From Methylotenera sp. (GTDB taxonomy: Bacteria > Pseudomonadota > Gammaproteobacteria > Burkholderiales > Methylophilaceae), in assembly GCA_030693535.1 (NCBI GenBank), contig JAUYAL010000064.1, positions 1 to 64,000 of the forward strand: 64,000 bases of DNA, written 5' to 3'. A model generated the notes under the pieces. That model searched no databases, was not told where the DNA came from, and worked only from the letters and a program-made list of their open reading frames with translations. Positions 45,797-54,680 of this stretch are shown one piece after another. Within the stretch, counting starts at the first letter, position 1. Each line of letters begins with the position of its first letter. The translations under genes were made by a program, and so were the position numbers.

Positions 45797-46429
45797 ATGA
45801 AATTGGGCATACTATGTGGTTTGATTATTTTAACGTTTGCGAAGCTTGCCATGGCAACTGAAGAGCCAAAATTCACGGTGGTAGAAAAATCTGGTGATTT
45901 TGAGTTGCGTGCCTATGTGGCTAGAGTGGTAGCTGAAACATTGGTAGATGGCTCGCTAGATGATGCTTCTGGCGTTGGTTTTAGGCGCATTGCGGATTAT
46001 ATTTTTGGTAATAATACGTCACGTGCTGGTAGCAGCGAAAAAATCAGTATGACCGCCCCTGTGACCATGGTGCCAAAAGCTGACAAAGCTATATCAGAAA
46101 AGATCAGCATGACAGCGCCAGTCACCATGCAACAATCTGCAGGTCAGTGGCGCATGTATTTTGTGATGCCCAGCCAATATACTTTAAGCACTTTGCCAAC
46201 TCCCAATAATGCCGCTGTGACTTTGCGCGAGTTACCAGAAACTCGCGCGGCAGTGTTGCGTTTTTCTGGGCTGGCGGGTGAAGAAAAAATAGCTAAAAAA
46301 ACAGAAGAGTTGTTAGCTTGGCTTAAAAGAAAAAACATCTCGCCTATCGGTACACCAGAACTTGCACGTTATAACCCGCCTTGGACTTTGCCATTTTTGC
46401 GTCGCAACGAGGTAATGGTCGAGTATTAG
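45797..46429 (+). CDS. SOUL haem-binding family protein
   Basis: 210 aa with a signal peptide (LGIMCGLIILTFAKLAMA type). The SOUL domain is recognised by PKFTVVEKSGDFELRAYVARVVAET, GFRRIADYIFGNN and the repeated KISMTAPVTM. Bacterial SOUL proteins are thought to bind haem or tetrapyrroles in the periplasm, with no fixed biochemical role. GAGG lies a few bases upstream of ATG 45797. No partner gene is obvious. Confidence 0.88.
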   Translation: MKLGILCGLIILTFAKLAMATEEPKFTVVEKSGDFELRAYVARVVAETLVDGSLDDASGVGFRRIADYIFGNNTSRAGSSEKISMTAPVTMVPKADKAISEKISMTAPVTMQQSAGQWRMYFVMPSQYTLSTLPTPNNAAVTLRELPETRAAVLRFSGLAGEEKIAKKTEELLAWLKRKNISPIGTPELARYNPPWTLPFLRRNEVMVEY

Positions 46430-46555
46430 TGTTGGTGCTGCATTATCCTCACGCAGTTTAAGTTTCTAAACGCATCAATCTATAAAAATAATTCAAGATT
46501 TTTGCTTTTGTGCAATTCTTTATAATTGTTTATAAATGTATAAAAAAGGTTAATC

Positions 46556-46729
46556 ATGCTAAATCAAGAAATCAATGAAGACGCTGTAACGTTAGATGAG
46601 ATGGTTGCTCATGCGTGTTTTTGTAAGCTGCGCGCTATTTGCTATGATAAAAATAGTAGTGAATGCATGCGCAAAAAAAACATTTACGCAGAGTTTATGA
46701 CGAACAAACATATCAAGAATATTGAGTAG
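46556..46729 (+). CDS. Small cysteine-containing protein (57 aa)
   Basis: ATG 46556 with AGG upstream opens a 57-codon frame. It has four cysteines, CFC-X6-C-X8-C (HACFCKLRAICYDKNSSEC), in an otherwise acidic-to-basic small soluble protein. The pattern could bind metal, but I do not recognise a family. TATAAT occurs at 46521. It precedes another small ORF by 13 bp with the same strand. Confidence 0.42.
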   Translation: MLNQEINEDAVTLDEMVAHACFCKLRAICYDKNSSECMRKKNIYAEFMTNKHIKNIE

Positions 46730-46742
46730 TTTAGGGGCGACT

Positions 46743-46892
46743 ATGCAAAACGATGAACAATTAATACGTATTCTTGAAGCAAACAATGCGAAATTAACTG
46801 AGATTAATACCAATATGCTCAAAGTATTTTGGATCGTGTCTGTATTTGCTTTGTTATATTTTGGATTGATGCTATATCTGCTATTTTTGTAA
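46743..46892 (+). CDS. Small single-helix membrane protein (49 aa)
   Basis: AGGGG 6 nt before ATG 46743 gives a good start. The first half is polar (QNDEQLIRILEANNAKLTEI) and could form a short coil; the second half is a membrane helix (FWIVSVFALLYFGLMLYLLF). I do not recognise it. It follows the cysteine-containing small gene, so the two may be a translation unit. Confidence 0.5.
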   Translation: MQNDEQLIRILEANNAKLTEINTNMLKVFWIVSVFALLYFGLMLYLLFL

Positions 46893-47052
46893 TACGTTTT
46901 ATAACGGAATGACGCGTATGACATTCGCTGCATGCCTTATGAATATTGGCTTGCAATGATGCGATTTTTTTATAAAAGTTCCAAATTTCATTGTGATTTA
47001 AAGTATGACGTGTTAATTTGACAGATTGATTCTTTATGATTTTTGATTACAA

Positions 47053-48732
47053 ATGTCGAGCCCCCAAGTGACTAATCCACAAGCTATGAATGCTTCAGAC
47101 TTATTTATTAAAGCGCTAGAAAATGAAGGTGTAGAAATCATTTACGGTGTGCCAGGCGAAGAGAATCTTGATTTTCTTGAAGCCATGCGTAAATCTAAAA
47201 TCAAATTGATTTTAACGCGTCATGAGCAAGGTGCGGCTTTTATGGCGGCAACTTATGGCAGGCTAACAGGTAAAGCTGGCGTGTGCCTTGCAACACTTGG
47301 CCCTGGCGCAACTAACTTGGTGACGCCTGCCGCCTACGCACAACTTGGCGGTATGCCTTTAGTGATGATTACTGGGCAAAAGCCGATTAAACATAGTAAG
47401 CAGGGGCATTTCCAGATTATTGATGTAGTCAGCATGATGAAGCCGATTACTAAATATGCTAAGCAGATAGTAAATGTGAACATGATCCCTAGCATGGTGC
47501 GTGAGGCTTTCCGAGTGGCGGAAGAGGAGCGTCCCGGTGCGGTATTGCTAGAACTGCCTGAAGATGTGGCGCGTGAAATGGTGGAAGGGGATACAACGCC
47601 AGTGTTTGATAAAAGTAGTGCATTAATTCCTTCAGCAGATAGTCTCAGTATTAAAAAAGCAGTCGAGATGATTAAGCAGGCCGAATATCCTTTGGTATTA
47701 GTAGGTGCAGGGGCTAATCGTAAAAGAGTGAATAAGGCGCTTAATCGGTTTATCAAAAAAACAGGCATTTATTACTTTAATACGCCTTTGGGCAAGGGTT
47801 GTGTGAGCGGCAAATTGCCACAGTTTATTGGTACAGCAGCGCTTTCAGATAACGATTATGTACACTGTGCGATTGATCGCTCAGATTTGATTATTAATGT
47901 AGGTCACGATATTATTGAAAAGCCGCCCTTTTTTATGACACATGATGGCAAAAAAGTCATTCATGTTAATTTTAGTTCGGCAATTGTAGATAACGTTTAT
48001 TTCCCCCAATTAGAGGTGGTTGGCGACATTGCCCATTCCATAAATGCACTCAGTAAGGCTTTGGGTGGTATTAACCGCGAATATCCGTATTTTGCCAGAG
48101 TAAGAGAAGAGCTTTATGCGCGCATGGCCAAACGTGCTAATTATCCAGACTTTCCCGTTAAACCACAGCGCTTTGTTGCTGATGTGCGCAAGGCCATGCC
48201 AGCCAATGGCATTATCGCGCTCGATAATGGTGTTTACAAGGTATGGTTTGGGCGTAATTACCCTGCTACAGCGCCAAACACTGTGTTGCTGGATAATGCA
48301 TTAGCAACCATGGGTGCAGGACTACCTTCAGCAATTGAGGCGGCTCGGCTTTATCCTGATCGTAACGTCATGGCGATTTGTGGTGATGGTGGTTTTATGA
48401 TGAATAGCCAAGAGATGGAAACGGCAATTCGTCTTAAGGTAAATTTAGTTGTGCTGATCTTAAACGATGGTGCTTTTGGCATGATTCGCTGGAAACAAGG
48501 TGCAATGGGGTTGCAAGATTTTGGACTGGAATTTGGCAATCCCGATTTTGTGATGTATGCCAATAGTTATGGTGCCAAAGGCCACCGAGTGGAAACTACG
48601 GAAAGCTTTTTGCCCCTCATTAAAAAATGTTTTAAAGAAGGTGGCGTTCATTTAATTGATTTGCCAGTCGATTATTCAGAAAATGCCAAAGAGTTGATAG
48701 ATGAGCTTAGAGAAAAAGTATGTGTAATTTGA
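47053..48732 (+). CDS. Acetolactate-synthase-like TPP-dependent enzyme
   Basis: 559 aa with the three domains of TPP enzymes. The N-terminal GVPGEENLDFLEAM and the TPP-activating Glu in LTRHEQGAAFMA, the central domain with GAGANRKRV and the C-terminal TPP motif CGDGGFMMNSQEMETAI...ILND are visible. The GEENLDFLEA wording resembles the catabolic AlsS group, which works without a regulatory subunit; no small-subunit gene lies nearby. It would join two pyruvates (or pyruvate plus another 2-oxo acid) with loss of CO2, but the substrate is not certain. The gene stands alone with unknown regulation. Confidence 0.82.
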   Translation: MSSPQVTNPQAMNASDLFIKALENEGVEIIYGVPGEENLDFLEAMRKSKIKLILTRHEQGAAFMAATYGRLTGKAGVCLATLGPGATNLVTPAAYAQLGGMPLVMITGQKPIKHSKQGHFQIIDVVSMMKPITKYAKQIVNVNMIPSMVREAFRVAEEERPGAVLLELPEDVAREMVEGDTTPVFDKSSALIPSADSLSIKKAVEMIKQAEYPLVLVGAGANRKRVNKALNRFIKKTGIYYFNTPLGKGCVSGKLPQFIGTAALSDNDYVHCAIDRSDLIINVGHDIIEKPPFFMTHDGKKVIHVNFSSAIVDNVYFPQLEVVGDIAHSINALSKALGGINREYPYFARVREELYARMAKRANYPDFPVKPQRFVADVRKAMPANGIIALDNGVYKVWFGRNYPATAPNTVLLDNALATMGAGLPSAIEAARLYPDRNVMAICGDGGFMMNSQEMETAIRLKVNLVVLILNDGAFGMIRWKQGAMGLQDFGLEFGNPDFVMYANSYGAKGHRVETTESFLPLIKKCFKEGGVHLIDLPVDYSENAKELIDELREKVCVI

Positions 48733-48838
48733 GGATTGACACCAATAATTAAACAGTACAGTTGCATAGTCGAGAGTGTAAATTTAATAAGCTAGTGAGT
48801 AACGCTATTAGTTTAGCGCTACTGCTTGATGCATATTT

Positions 48839-49813
48839 TTAAAATGCCTTGTATAGATTAAATGTACTAATTAGGCTGATTAAGCTGCCGACTAGAAGTA
48901 GCAATGTTTTGGTTTTTAGGTGCTTGGTAATGTAAGCGGCAAAAGGGGCGGCAAATAAACCACCAATAACTAAACCTGATACTATAATCCAGACGCTTTT
49001 GTCTAAAATTGAAAATAACGAGGCCGCTACTGTGACCGTTAGAAAAAACTCGGCAAAATTAACTGAGCCGATGGTGGTTCTAGGGTCGTGCCCAGAGCCA
49101 ACTAGAGAAGTCGTGACAATAGGACCCCAGCCACCACCACCAGTAGTATCCATAAAACTTCCAAAGAGTGCCAATGGTGCAACCTTGGCCGTGTTTATTT
49201 CATAACGTGGACGAATATGGCGAAACGCTTTACTGAATACGTATAAACCCATTAGCAATAGGTAAGCACTGATATAGGGCTTAAGTGCTTTTCCATCAAT
49301 ATTAGCTAGTACATACGCGCCAATTAATGCACCAATAATGCCAGGGATAAGTAAACTGAAGAAGAGTTTTTTATTCACATTGCCCATTTTTAGGTGCGAT
49401 ACACCGGATACACCAGTTGTAAAAACCTCCGCTAAGTGGGTTGCGCCGCTTGCCATGGCCGGTGTGGCACCTACAGCTAGTAAGAAACTGCTTGAAGTCA
49501 CCCCATACGCCATACCGAGCGCGCCATCAATGACTTGGGCAACAAGTCCAACCGCGACGGCACTCCAAAACATTGGGTCATGTAAGGCATTGTTAATAAT
49601 TTCATTGCCACTTAGGCTGCTTCCACCAAAAAATATTTGATAGCTGAAGTAGACAACTAGACCTGTTAACACAGCAACCACCACATAACTAGCTATTCTA
49701 AGTAGCGGATGATCTGATGCATGTGTGACATCATATTCGGCGGGCGGCAGACCCAGCTCAACATGAGGCTGGCTAATGACTTTATCATCTAAATCTAAAC
49801 GGCGAATTTTCAA
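48839..49813 (-). CDS. TauE/SafE-family anion (sulfite) exporter
   Basis: About 324 aa. Start chosen at TTG 49813, which has AGGAG 7 nt upstream; a longer frame from 49837 would include that site. After an N-terminal tail of about 35 residues there are eight hydrophobic segments, the family GLVAQVIDGALGMAYGV and FMDTTGGGGWGPIVT, which is repeated in the two halves. The family exports sulfite, sulfoacetate or other anions. No sulfur gene is adjacent, so the substrate is open. A palindrome lies 70 bp upstream. Confidence 0.88.
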   Translation of the reverse strand: MKIRRLDLDDKVISQPHVELGLPPAEYDVTHASDHPLLRIASYVVVAVLTGLVVYFSYQIFFGGSSLSGNEIINNALHDPMFWSAVAVGLVAQVIDGALGMAYGVTSSSFLLAVGATPAMASGATHLAEVFTTGVSGVSHLKMGNVNKKLFFSLLIPGIIGALIGAYVLANIDGKALKPYISAYLLLMGLYVFSKAFRHIRPRYEINTAKVAPLALFGSFMDTTGGGGWGPIVTTSLVGSGHDPRTTIGSVNFAEFFLTVTVAASLFSILDKSVWIIVSGLVIGGLFAAPFAAYITKHLKTKTLLLLVGSLISLISTFNLYKAF

Positions 49814-49884
49814 AACAGTACTCCTAAAACATGCCAATCAACGGCATGTAGTTGATAAAGATGTGTATTCTATAGGCACTTGCT

Positions 49885-49903
49885 TATAGTATTAAATACT
49901 ATA
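49885..49903. promoter_or_regulatory. 19-bp palindrome upstream of the TauE gene
   Basis: TATAGTATTAAATACTATA has 9-bp perfect arms around one base. It sits 71 bp upstream of the TTG start and may be the operator for this exporter. The rest of 49838-50079 shows no gene. Confidence 0.45.
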
Positions 49904-50079
49904 TAGCTATAAATTAATAATTTTTAGTTATAAACAAATTTGGCTAATCAATCATAAATCATTAAGCGCTAGTAGCTATTACTTCAGTGGAGGGCATTTG
50001 CATAGGGTGATGAATCGAAAAAATTGCTTATTACTCGTAATTTAATTAATATCCTACTAATTTAGTAAGGATTGTTAAG

Positions 50080-51558
50080 ATGGAAATTCCCTTAGTGTTA
50101 GTGCCAAATGGTTTTGGTTTTAACTTCGACAATAGCTATCTTCAACTACCGCCTATTTTTTATAAAAAGCAATTACCAACCGCGGTTAAAAATCCGCAGA
50201 TTATAATTTTTAACGATGCCTTGGCGTTGACGCTTGGTTTAAATGCGGATGTTTTAAAAAACCAAGGTGCTGATGGATTGTCAGGTAATGCACTTTTTAT
50301 CGGCTCTGAGCCAATAGCGCAAGCTTATGCAGGGCATCAGTTCGGACATTTTAATATGCTGGGTGACGGACGTGCAATCTTGCTGGGCGAGCACGTTGCG
50401 CCAACTGTGCAGCGTGTGGACATTCAGCTAAAAGGCTCTGGCAGAACGCCATATTCTCGTTCAGGAGATGGTCGTGCTGCCTTGGCGCCTATGTTGCGCG
50501 AATACCTGATTAGTGAGGCGATGTTTGCATTTGGCATTCCCACCACACGTAGTCTTGCGGTGACGACAACAGGCGAGCATGTGTATCGTGATGGTGCATT
50601 AGCTGGGGCGGTGTTAACGCGCGTAGCGGCGAGCCATTTACGTATAGGTACATTTCAATTTGCGGCTTCTAGGAAAAACCTGCAACAACTGCAGGCTTTG
50701 GCTGATTACTCGATTAATCGGCATTTCCCAGAAATTGTAAACGCTGATAATAAGTATCTTGAGCTGCTGAAGCAGGTGATAACTTTGCAGGCCTCGCTCA
50801 TTGCCCAATGGATGCATGTCGGCTTTGTTCACGGCGTTATGAATACAGATAATATAAGTATTTGTGGTGAAACCATTGACTATGGCCCATGTGCATTCAT
50901 GAATACGTACCTGCCTGAAACGGCATTTAGCTCTATTGATACTGGTGGGCGTTATGCGTTTGCTAATCAGCCCAATATTGCGCATTGGAACTTAATAAGG
51001 CTTGCTGAAACGCTTCTGGCGCTGATTGACAAGTCAGAAGAAAAAGCTATTACACTTGCCACCGAATGTTTAAATGCATATCCAGTTAAATTTTTCGATT
51101 GCTGGCATGCTGGCATGTGCAAGAAATTAGGGATTTTCAACGCAGAGGCAGAAGACACGAAGCTGGTAGAAGATTTTCTTATGCACATGCAAAATAATAA
51201 AGCCGACTACACCAATACCTTTAGATTATTAGCTACAGAGGCAATTCAAGTTTCCGCACTTTATGAGGATGCAAGCTTTAGAGATTGGCTAGAACAATGG
51301 AAAGCTAGGTTAACAAGGCAGGCACAAACCTTTGATGCAAGCAAAACATTAATGAATAACAGCAACCCAAAAGTGATTCCGCGAAATCATTTGGTTGAAG
51401 ATGCATTGAGTGCGGCAGAGAATAGTGAAATGAGCTTATTTAATGAATTGTTGAACGTTCTGTCAGACCCATACGCTGATTTAACTTATCCAGAAAAATA
51501 CACCCAATCATCTGATGCTAGGTTTGAAAGCCAATATAAAACTTATTGCGGTACTTGA
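50080..51558 (+). CDS. selO: SelO/YdiU-family protein AMPylase
   Basis: 492 aa, the normal length. SelO is a pseudokinase-fold enzyme that transfers AMP to Ser, Thr or Tyr of proteins under oxidative conditions. Family motifs: AQAYAGHQFGHFNMLGDGRA, DIQLKGSGRTPYSRSGDGRA, VHGVMNTDNISI and DYGPCAFM with the catalytic/metal Asp residues. The C-terminus ends KTYCGT, keeping the cysteine that corresponds to the selenocysteine or Cys of other members. The adjacent converging thioredoxin gene fits a redox context. It has no visible partner on the same strand. Confidence 0.95.
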   Translation: MEIPLVLVPNGFGFNFDNSYLQLPPIFYKKQLPTAVKNPQIIIFNDALALTLGLNADVLKNQGADGLSGNALFIGSEPIAQAYAGHQFGHFNMLGDGRAILLGEHVAPTVQRVDIQLKGSGRTPYSRSGDGRAALAPMLREYLISEAMFAFGIPTTRSLAVTTTGEHVYRDGALAGAVLTRVAASHLRIGTFQFAASRKNLQQLQALADYSINRHFPEIVNADNKYLELLKQVITLQASLIAQWMHVGFVHGVMNTDNISICGETIDYGPCAFMNTYLPETAFSSIDTGGRYAFANQPNIAHWNLIRLAETLLALIDKSEEKAITLATECLNAYPVKFFDCWHAGMCKKLGIFNAEAEDTKLVEDFLMHMQNNKADYTNTFRLLATEAIQVSALYEDASFRDWLEQWKARLTRQAQTFDASKTLMNNSNPKVIPRNHLVEDALSAAENSEMSLFNELLNVLSDPYADLTYPEKYTQSSDARFESQYKTYCGT

Positions 51559-51573
51559 TTTTTCAAATTTAAT

Positions 51574-51882
51574 TCAGGTCAATTTACTTAAAGCATCAGA
51601 AATCACTTGAGTATCTGTTGGACGAACTAATCTCATTACTTCTGTGCCATCATTTAAAAATATTAGCGTCGGCCAAAGTTTTACTTCGTAAGTGCGCCCA
51701 AGTTGCTGGCCTTTGCCATCTTCAATTTTAATATGGGTAACTAAGGGACAATGCGCCAGCGCTTCAGTGATTAATGGTTGAGCAGCTTGGCAGTACCCGC
51801 ACCAAGTTGCACCAAACTCAATCATGGAAGCGCCTTTTAATTTATCTAGCCCAAGTCTATTTATTTGATTATCTTGATTCAT
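51574..51882 (-). CDS. Thioredoxin-family protein
   Basis: 102 aa with no signal peptide, so cytoplasmic. The active site is ATWCGYCQAAQP (CGYC instead of the classic CGPC), and WPTLIFLNDGTEVMRLVRP gives the cis-proline region. It can reduce disulfides; partner unknown. It converges with selO at 15 bp. The 236 bp upstream holds an 8-bp hairpin (51979-51998) and the tRNA promoter. Confidence 0.88.
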   Translation of the reverse strand: MNQDNQINRLGLDKLKGASMIEFGATWCGYCQAAQPLITEALAHCPLVTHIKIEDGKGQQLGRTYEVKLWPTLIFLNDGTEVMRLVRPTDTQVISDALSKLT

Positions 51883-52067
51883 AGTGATTTGTTATGCAGA
51901 TTATCTACCATTATCACATTGATATAACTATAGAAAAAGCACTTGATAGGCATACTCGCTACCTAAGGCAAGTGACCTAAGGTTTTAACAAAAACCTTGC
52001 ACTCCACGTCAGCATTGTTAAGGTACAGCCTAAACTGATAAATATTTCTTATTTTATTAAATCATTC

Positions 52068-52097
52068 TTGGAAATTATCCTAAATTTCATGTAATAT
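52068..52097 (+). promoter_or_regulatory. Promoter of the tRNA-Val / tRNA-Asp pair
   Basis: TTGGAA (52068-52073) and TAATAT (52092-52097) are 18 bp apart and are followed by a GC-rich discriminator (GCGC), as for stringently controlled stable-RNA promoters. Confidence 0.65.
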
Positions 52098-52118
52098 GCG
52101 CACCTCGTGAGGCAGGCA

Positions 52119-52194
52119 GGGTGCTTAGCTCAGTTGGTAGAGCGTCGCCCTTACAAGGCGAATGTCAGCGGTTCGACCCCGTTAGCACCCACCA
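52119..52194 (+). tRNA. tRNA-Val (anticodon TAC)
   Basis: 76 nt with encoded CCA. Acceptor GGGTGCT pairs with AGCACCC; D-loop AGCTCAGTTGGTAGAGC; the anticodon loop CTTACAA reads TAC; T-loop GGTTCGACCCC. All arms are well formed. It decodes GTA and GTG valine codons. Confidence 0.97.
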
Positions 52195-52263
52195 ATAGTC
52201 CTGCATCTGTGACTAGTTGCTTCTCTTTGAATGAAAAGTGACAGCGAGTTTAAATACGTTTTT

Positions 52264-52340
52264 GGAGTGGTAGTTCAGTTGGTTAGAATACCTGCCTGTC
52301 ACGCAGGGGGTCGCGGGTTCGAGTCCCGTCCGCTCCGCCA
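52264..52340 (+). tRNA. tRNA-Asp (anticodon GTC)
   Basis: 77 nt with encoded CCA. Acceptor GGAGTGG pairs with CCGCTCC (one G-T); anticodon loop CTGTCAC gives GTC; T-arm CGGGTTCGAGTCCCG. It lies 69 bp after tRNA-Val and probably belongs to the same transcript. Confidence 0.97.
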
Positions 52341-52346
52341 AAGTTT

Positions 52347-52382
52347 AAAAGCCTTATAAGTTAATAACTTATAAGGCTTTTT
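52347..52382 (+). terminator. Terminator after the tRNA pair
   Basis: AAAAGCCTTATAAGTT pairs with AACTTATAAGGCTTTT around AAT and is followed by T residues. It lies 6 bp after the tRNA-Asp CCA. Confidence 0.92.
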
Positions 52383-52590
52383 GCTTTATTATCATCCCGC
52401 TTTATGATCTAGATAAACCTAGTTTCGAAAACACGTGCTGAAAAGTGACTTTAGCTGCATATGATAAAGAGATTACTGCCCTACCAACTAAGCCAATCCC
52501 CCAATATTTGCAATCCTCTAAATCAGATTTACCGTCAATGTTAGCCAGCTAAATGAAAAAAGCCCACATCGCTGTGAGCCTTAAAGATAT

Positions 52591-52666
52591 TGGTGGCCGA
52601 GACTGGAATCGAACCAGTGACACGCGGATTTTCAATCCGCTGCTCTACCGACTGAGCTACTCGGCC
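52591..52666 (-). tRNA. tRNA-Phe (anticodon GAA)
   Basis: 76 nt with CCA encoded. Acceptor GGCCGAG pairs with CTCGGCC; anticodon loop TTGAAAA gives GAA; T-arm CTGGTTCGATTCCAG. It is the only minus-strand tRNA here. The neighbouring 52383-52590 holds nothing I can support. Confidence 0.97.
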
Positions 52667-52853
52667 CTCATGCAAACTTCGGTAAATGTTTGCAAGCCGC
52701 GCATTATAGCAAACTTCTAGTAAAGTTTACAAAAAAAATTCAAGCAAAAACGATGAAATATTCAGCATAATAAAGAGAGTTTAATCATATAGCCTGATAT
52801 AAAAGCACAGGCAGTCATGTAAAATCCTATTTTATAAAGACATTACTATAAAG

Positions 52854-53897
52854 ATGAAATTTAACATACCACAGCCAAATCAATCGCTAAAAAACGCACT
52901 CGTTGATAAAATAAATAACAAAACAAAACCGCTAGGTGCGTTGGGTATGTTGGAGTTAGTAGCGCTACAAATCGGCCTTATCCAACAAACGCTTACACCT
53001 CGGCTAACTCGTCCTGCCATGTTAGTATTTGCTGGTGATCACGGTATTGCGAATGAGGGCGTGAGTCCATATCCGCAGGCCGTTACTGCGCAAATGGTGT
53101 TGAATTTTCTGCAAGGTGGCGCGGCGATAAATATATTCACTACACAAAACAATATGCGTTTATGTGTGGTTGACAGTGGAGTGAATTATCTATTTCCACC
53201 TAATATAGGTTTAATAGACGCAAAAATAGATATGGGTACGCGCAATTTTCTTAATGAATCCGCGATGACTCACGCCCAATGTGAGCAATCACTTACTCGT
53301 GGCGCAGATATTGTCAGGGCTAAAGTTGCAGAAGGTAGTAATTTTTTTGGCTTTGGTGAAATGGGAATTGGCAATACATCATCTGCAAGTTGCTTGATGC
53401 ATATTATATGTGGCTTACCTGTAAAGGCTTGCGTAGGTCGTGGAACTGGTTTGGATGATGAAGGCTTAGAACACAAAACCAATGTGTTGTCACAAGCAAT
53501 TGCACATCATGCCGTTAATGATAACGATAGCATGCAGATATTAGCGACTTTTGGTGGTTTTGAAATTGCGATGTTGACAGGCGCTATGTTACAAGCCGCT
53601 GAGCAGCAATGTGTTTTGTTGATAGATGGTTATATTACGACTGCGGCTTTATTGGTAGCGGCTAAATTACAACCTAACATTTTAAATTACTGTGTGTTTA
53701 GTCATTGCTCGGATGAATCTGGACACCAAAAAATGTTAGATTTTTTGAAGGTAAAACCATTATTGCGCATGGATTTACGTTTAGGCGAAGGGTCGGGTGC
53801 TGCTTTAGCCTATCCATTAGTGCTTGCAGCGGTTAATTTTTTAAACAACATGGCATCGTTTGAATCTGCACATGTTTCGCAAGCTGATAGTTTGTAG
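52854..53897 (+). CDS. cobT: Nicotinate-nucleotide-dimethylbenzimidazole phosphoribosyltransferase
   Basis: 347 aa (E. coli CobT 359). It makes alpha-ribazole phosphate from nicotinate mononucleotide and dimethylbenzimidazole, activating the lower ligand of cobalamin. Motifs: GKTKPLGALGMLE-like NNKTKPLGALGMLE, FAGDHGIANEGVSPYP, FFGFGEMGIGNTSSAS and the catalytic Glu in RLGEGSGAAL. No signal. The next gene cobS begins 5 bp after the stop. It must use dimethylbenzimidazole from outside if bluB is inactive. Confidence 0.97.
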   Translation: MKFNIPQPNQSLKNALVDKINNKTKPLGALGMLELVALQIGLIQQTLTPRLTRPAMLVFAGDHGIANEGVSPYPQAVTAQMVLNFLQGGAAINIFTTQNNMRLCVVDSGVNYLFPPNIGLIDAKIDMGTRNFLNESAMTHAQCEQSLTRGADIVRAKVAEGSNFFGFGEMGIGNTSSASCLMHIICGLPVKACVGRGTGLDDEGLEHKTNVLSQAIAHHAVNDNDSMQILATFGGFEIAMLTGAMLQAAEQQCVLLIDGYITTAALLVAAKLQPNILNYCVFSHCSDESGHQKMLDFLKVKPLLRMDLRLGEGSGAALAYPLVLAAVNFLNNMASFESAHVSQADSL

Positions 53898-53902
53898 AAT
53901 TT

Positions 53903-54676
53903 ATGATAAAAGCACTCACCAATCAATGGCGCTATTTCTTAACTGCCATGATGTTTTTTACGCGCATACCAATCAGTTTAAAAAATTTTGATGAAGCTGA
54001 TTTGAATAAAGCAACACGATTTTTCCCGCTAGTTGGTATTTTAGTTGGCGCAATTGGCGCCTTAGTATTTTGGCTATGTGATATTTTATTGCCTTTAGAA
54101 GTTGCCGTGTTAATCAGTATGGTGGCAACTATTTTACTCACAGGCGCTTTTCATGAAGATGGCCTGACAGATGCAATAGACGGCTTGGGTGGAGGATGGA
54201 ACAAAGAGCAGGTACTCACTATCATGGTAGATTCTCGCATAGGTAGCTATGGTGCGGCAGGATTAGCACTAGCACTACTCATTAAGTATCAAGCGCTCAG
54301 TTATCAAACGGCGATGTTTATTCCTACCTCAATTATCGCGGGTCATGCGCTTAGCCGCTTGTGCGCAGTTTTGGTGATGCACACACAAAGCTACGTGAAA
54401 GCAGAAGGTAAAGCGAAGCCACTAGCAACGGAACTGCACTTTACTGAATTGATTGTAGCCACCTTCTTTGGATTATTGCCATTGGCATTTTTAGAGATGC
54501 GCTATCTTGCAGCATTAATACCGGTGGCCATTGTTTGGTTATGGTTTAGTGCAAAAATAAAATCCCGCATAGGCGGTTACACAGGTGATTGTCTCGGTGC
54601 AATGCAGCAACTTACTGAAATAGCGTTTTATGTTGGTTTGTTAGCGAGTGCCACCTTGTTTGTTAAGCCATATTAA
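53903..54676 (+). CDS. cobS: Adenosylcobinamide-GDP ribazoletransferase (cobalamin synthase)
   Basis: 257 aa membrane enzyme that joins adenosylcobinamide-GDP with alpha-ribazole (phosphate) to form adenosylcobalamin (phosphate). It has about five to six hydrophobic segments. The family motif FHEDGLTDAIDGLGGG carries the acidic metal ligands, and SRIGSYGAAGLAL and RIGGYTGDCLGA follow. It lies between cobT and the phosphatase gene in a three-gene run. Confidence 0.96.
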   Translation: MIKALTNQWRYFLTAMMFFTRIPISLKNFDEADLNKATRFFPLVGILVGAIGALVFWLCDILLPLEVAVLISMVATILLTGAFHEDGLTDAIDGLGGGWNKEQVLTIMVDSRIGSYGAAGLALALLIKYQALSYQTAMFIPTSIIAGHALSRLCAVLVMHTQSYVKAEGKAKPLATELHFTELIVATFFGLLPLAFLEMRYLAALIPVAIVWLWFSAKIKSRIGGYTGDCLGAMQQLTEIAFYVGLLASATLFVKPY

Positions 54677-54680
54677 ACTT

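Noticed and set aside
46592..46933. 113-aa minus-strand frame overlapping the two small plus-strand genes
   Set aside because: No ribosome-binding site and no domain pattern; the plus-strand frames have better start signals.
52667..52853. Possible second cobalamin riboswitch upstream of cobT
   Set aside because: The B12 box and the CCCCCGCAAC core are absent here; only the btuB leader has them.
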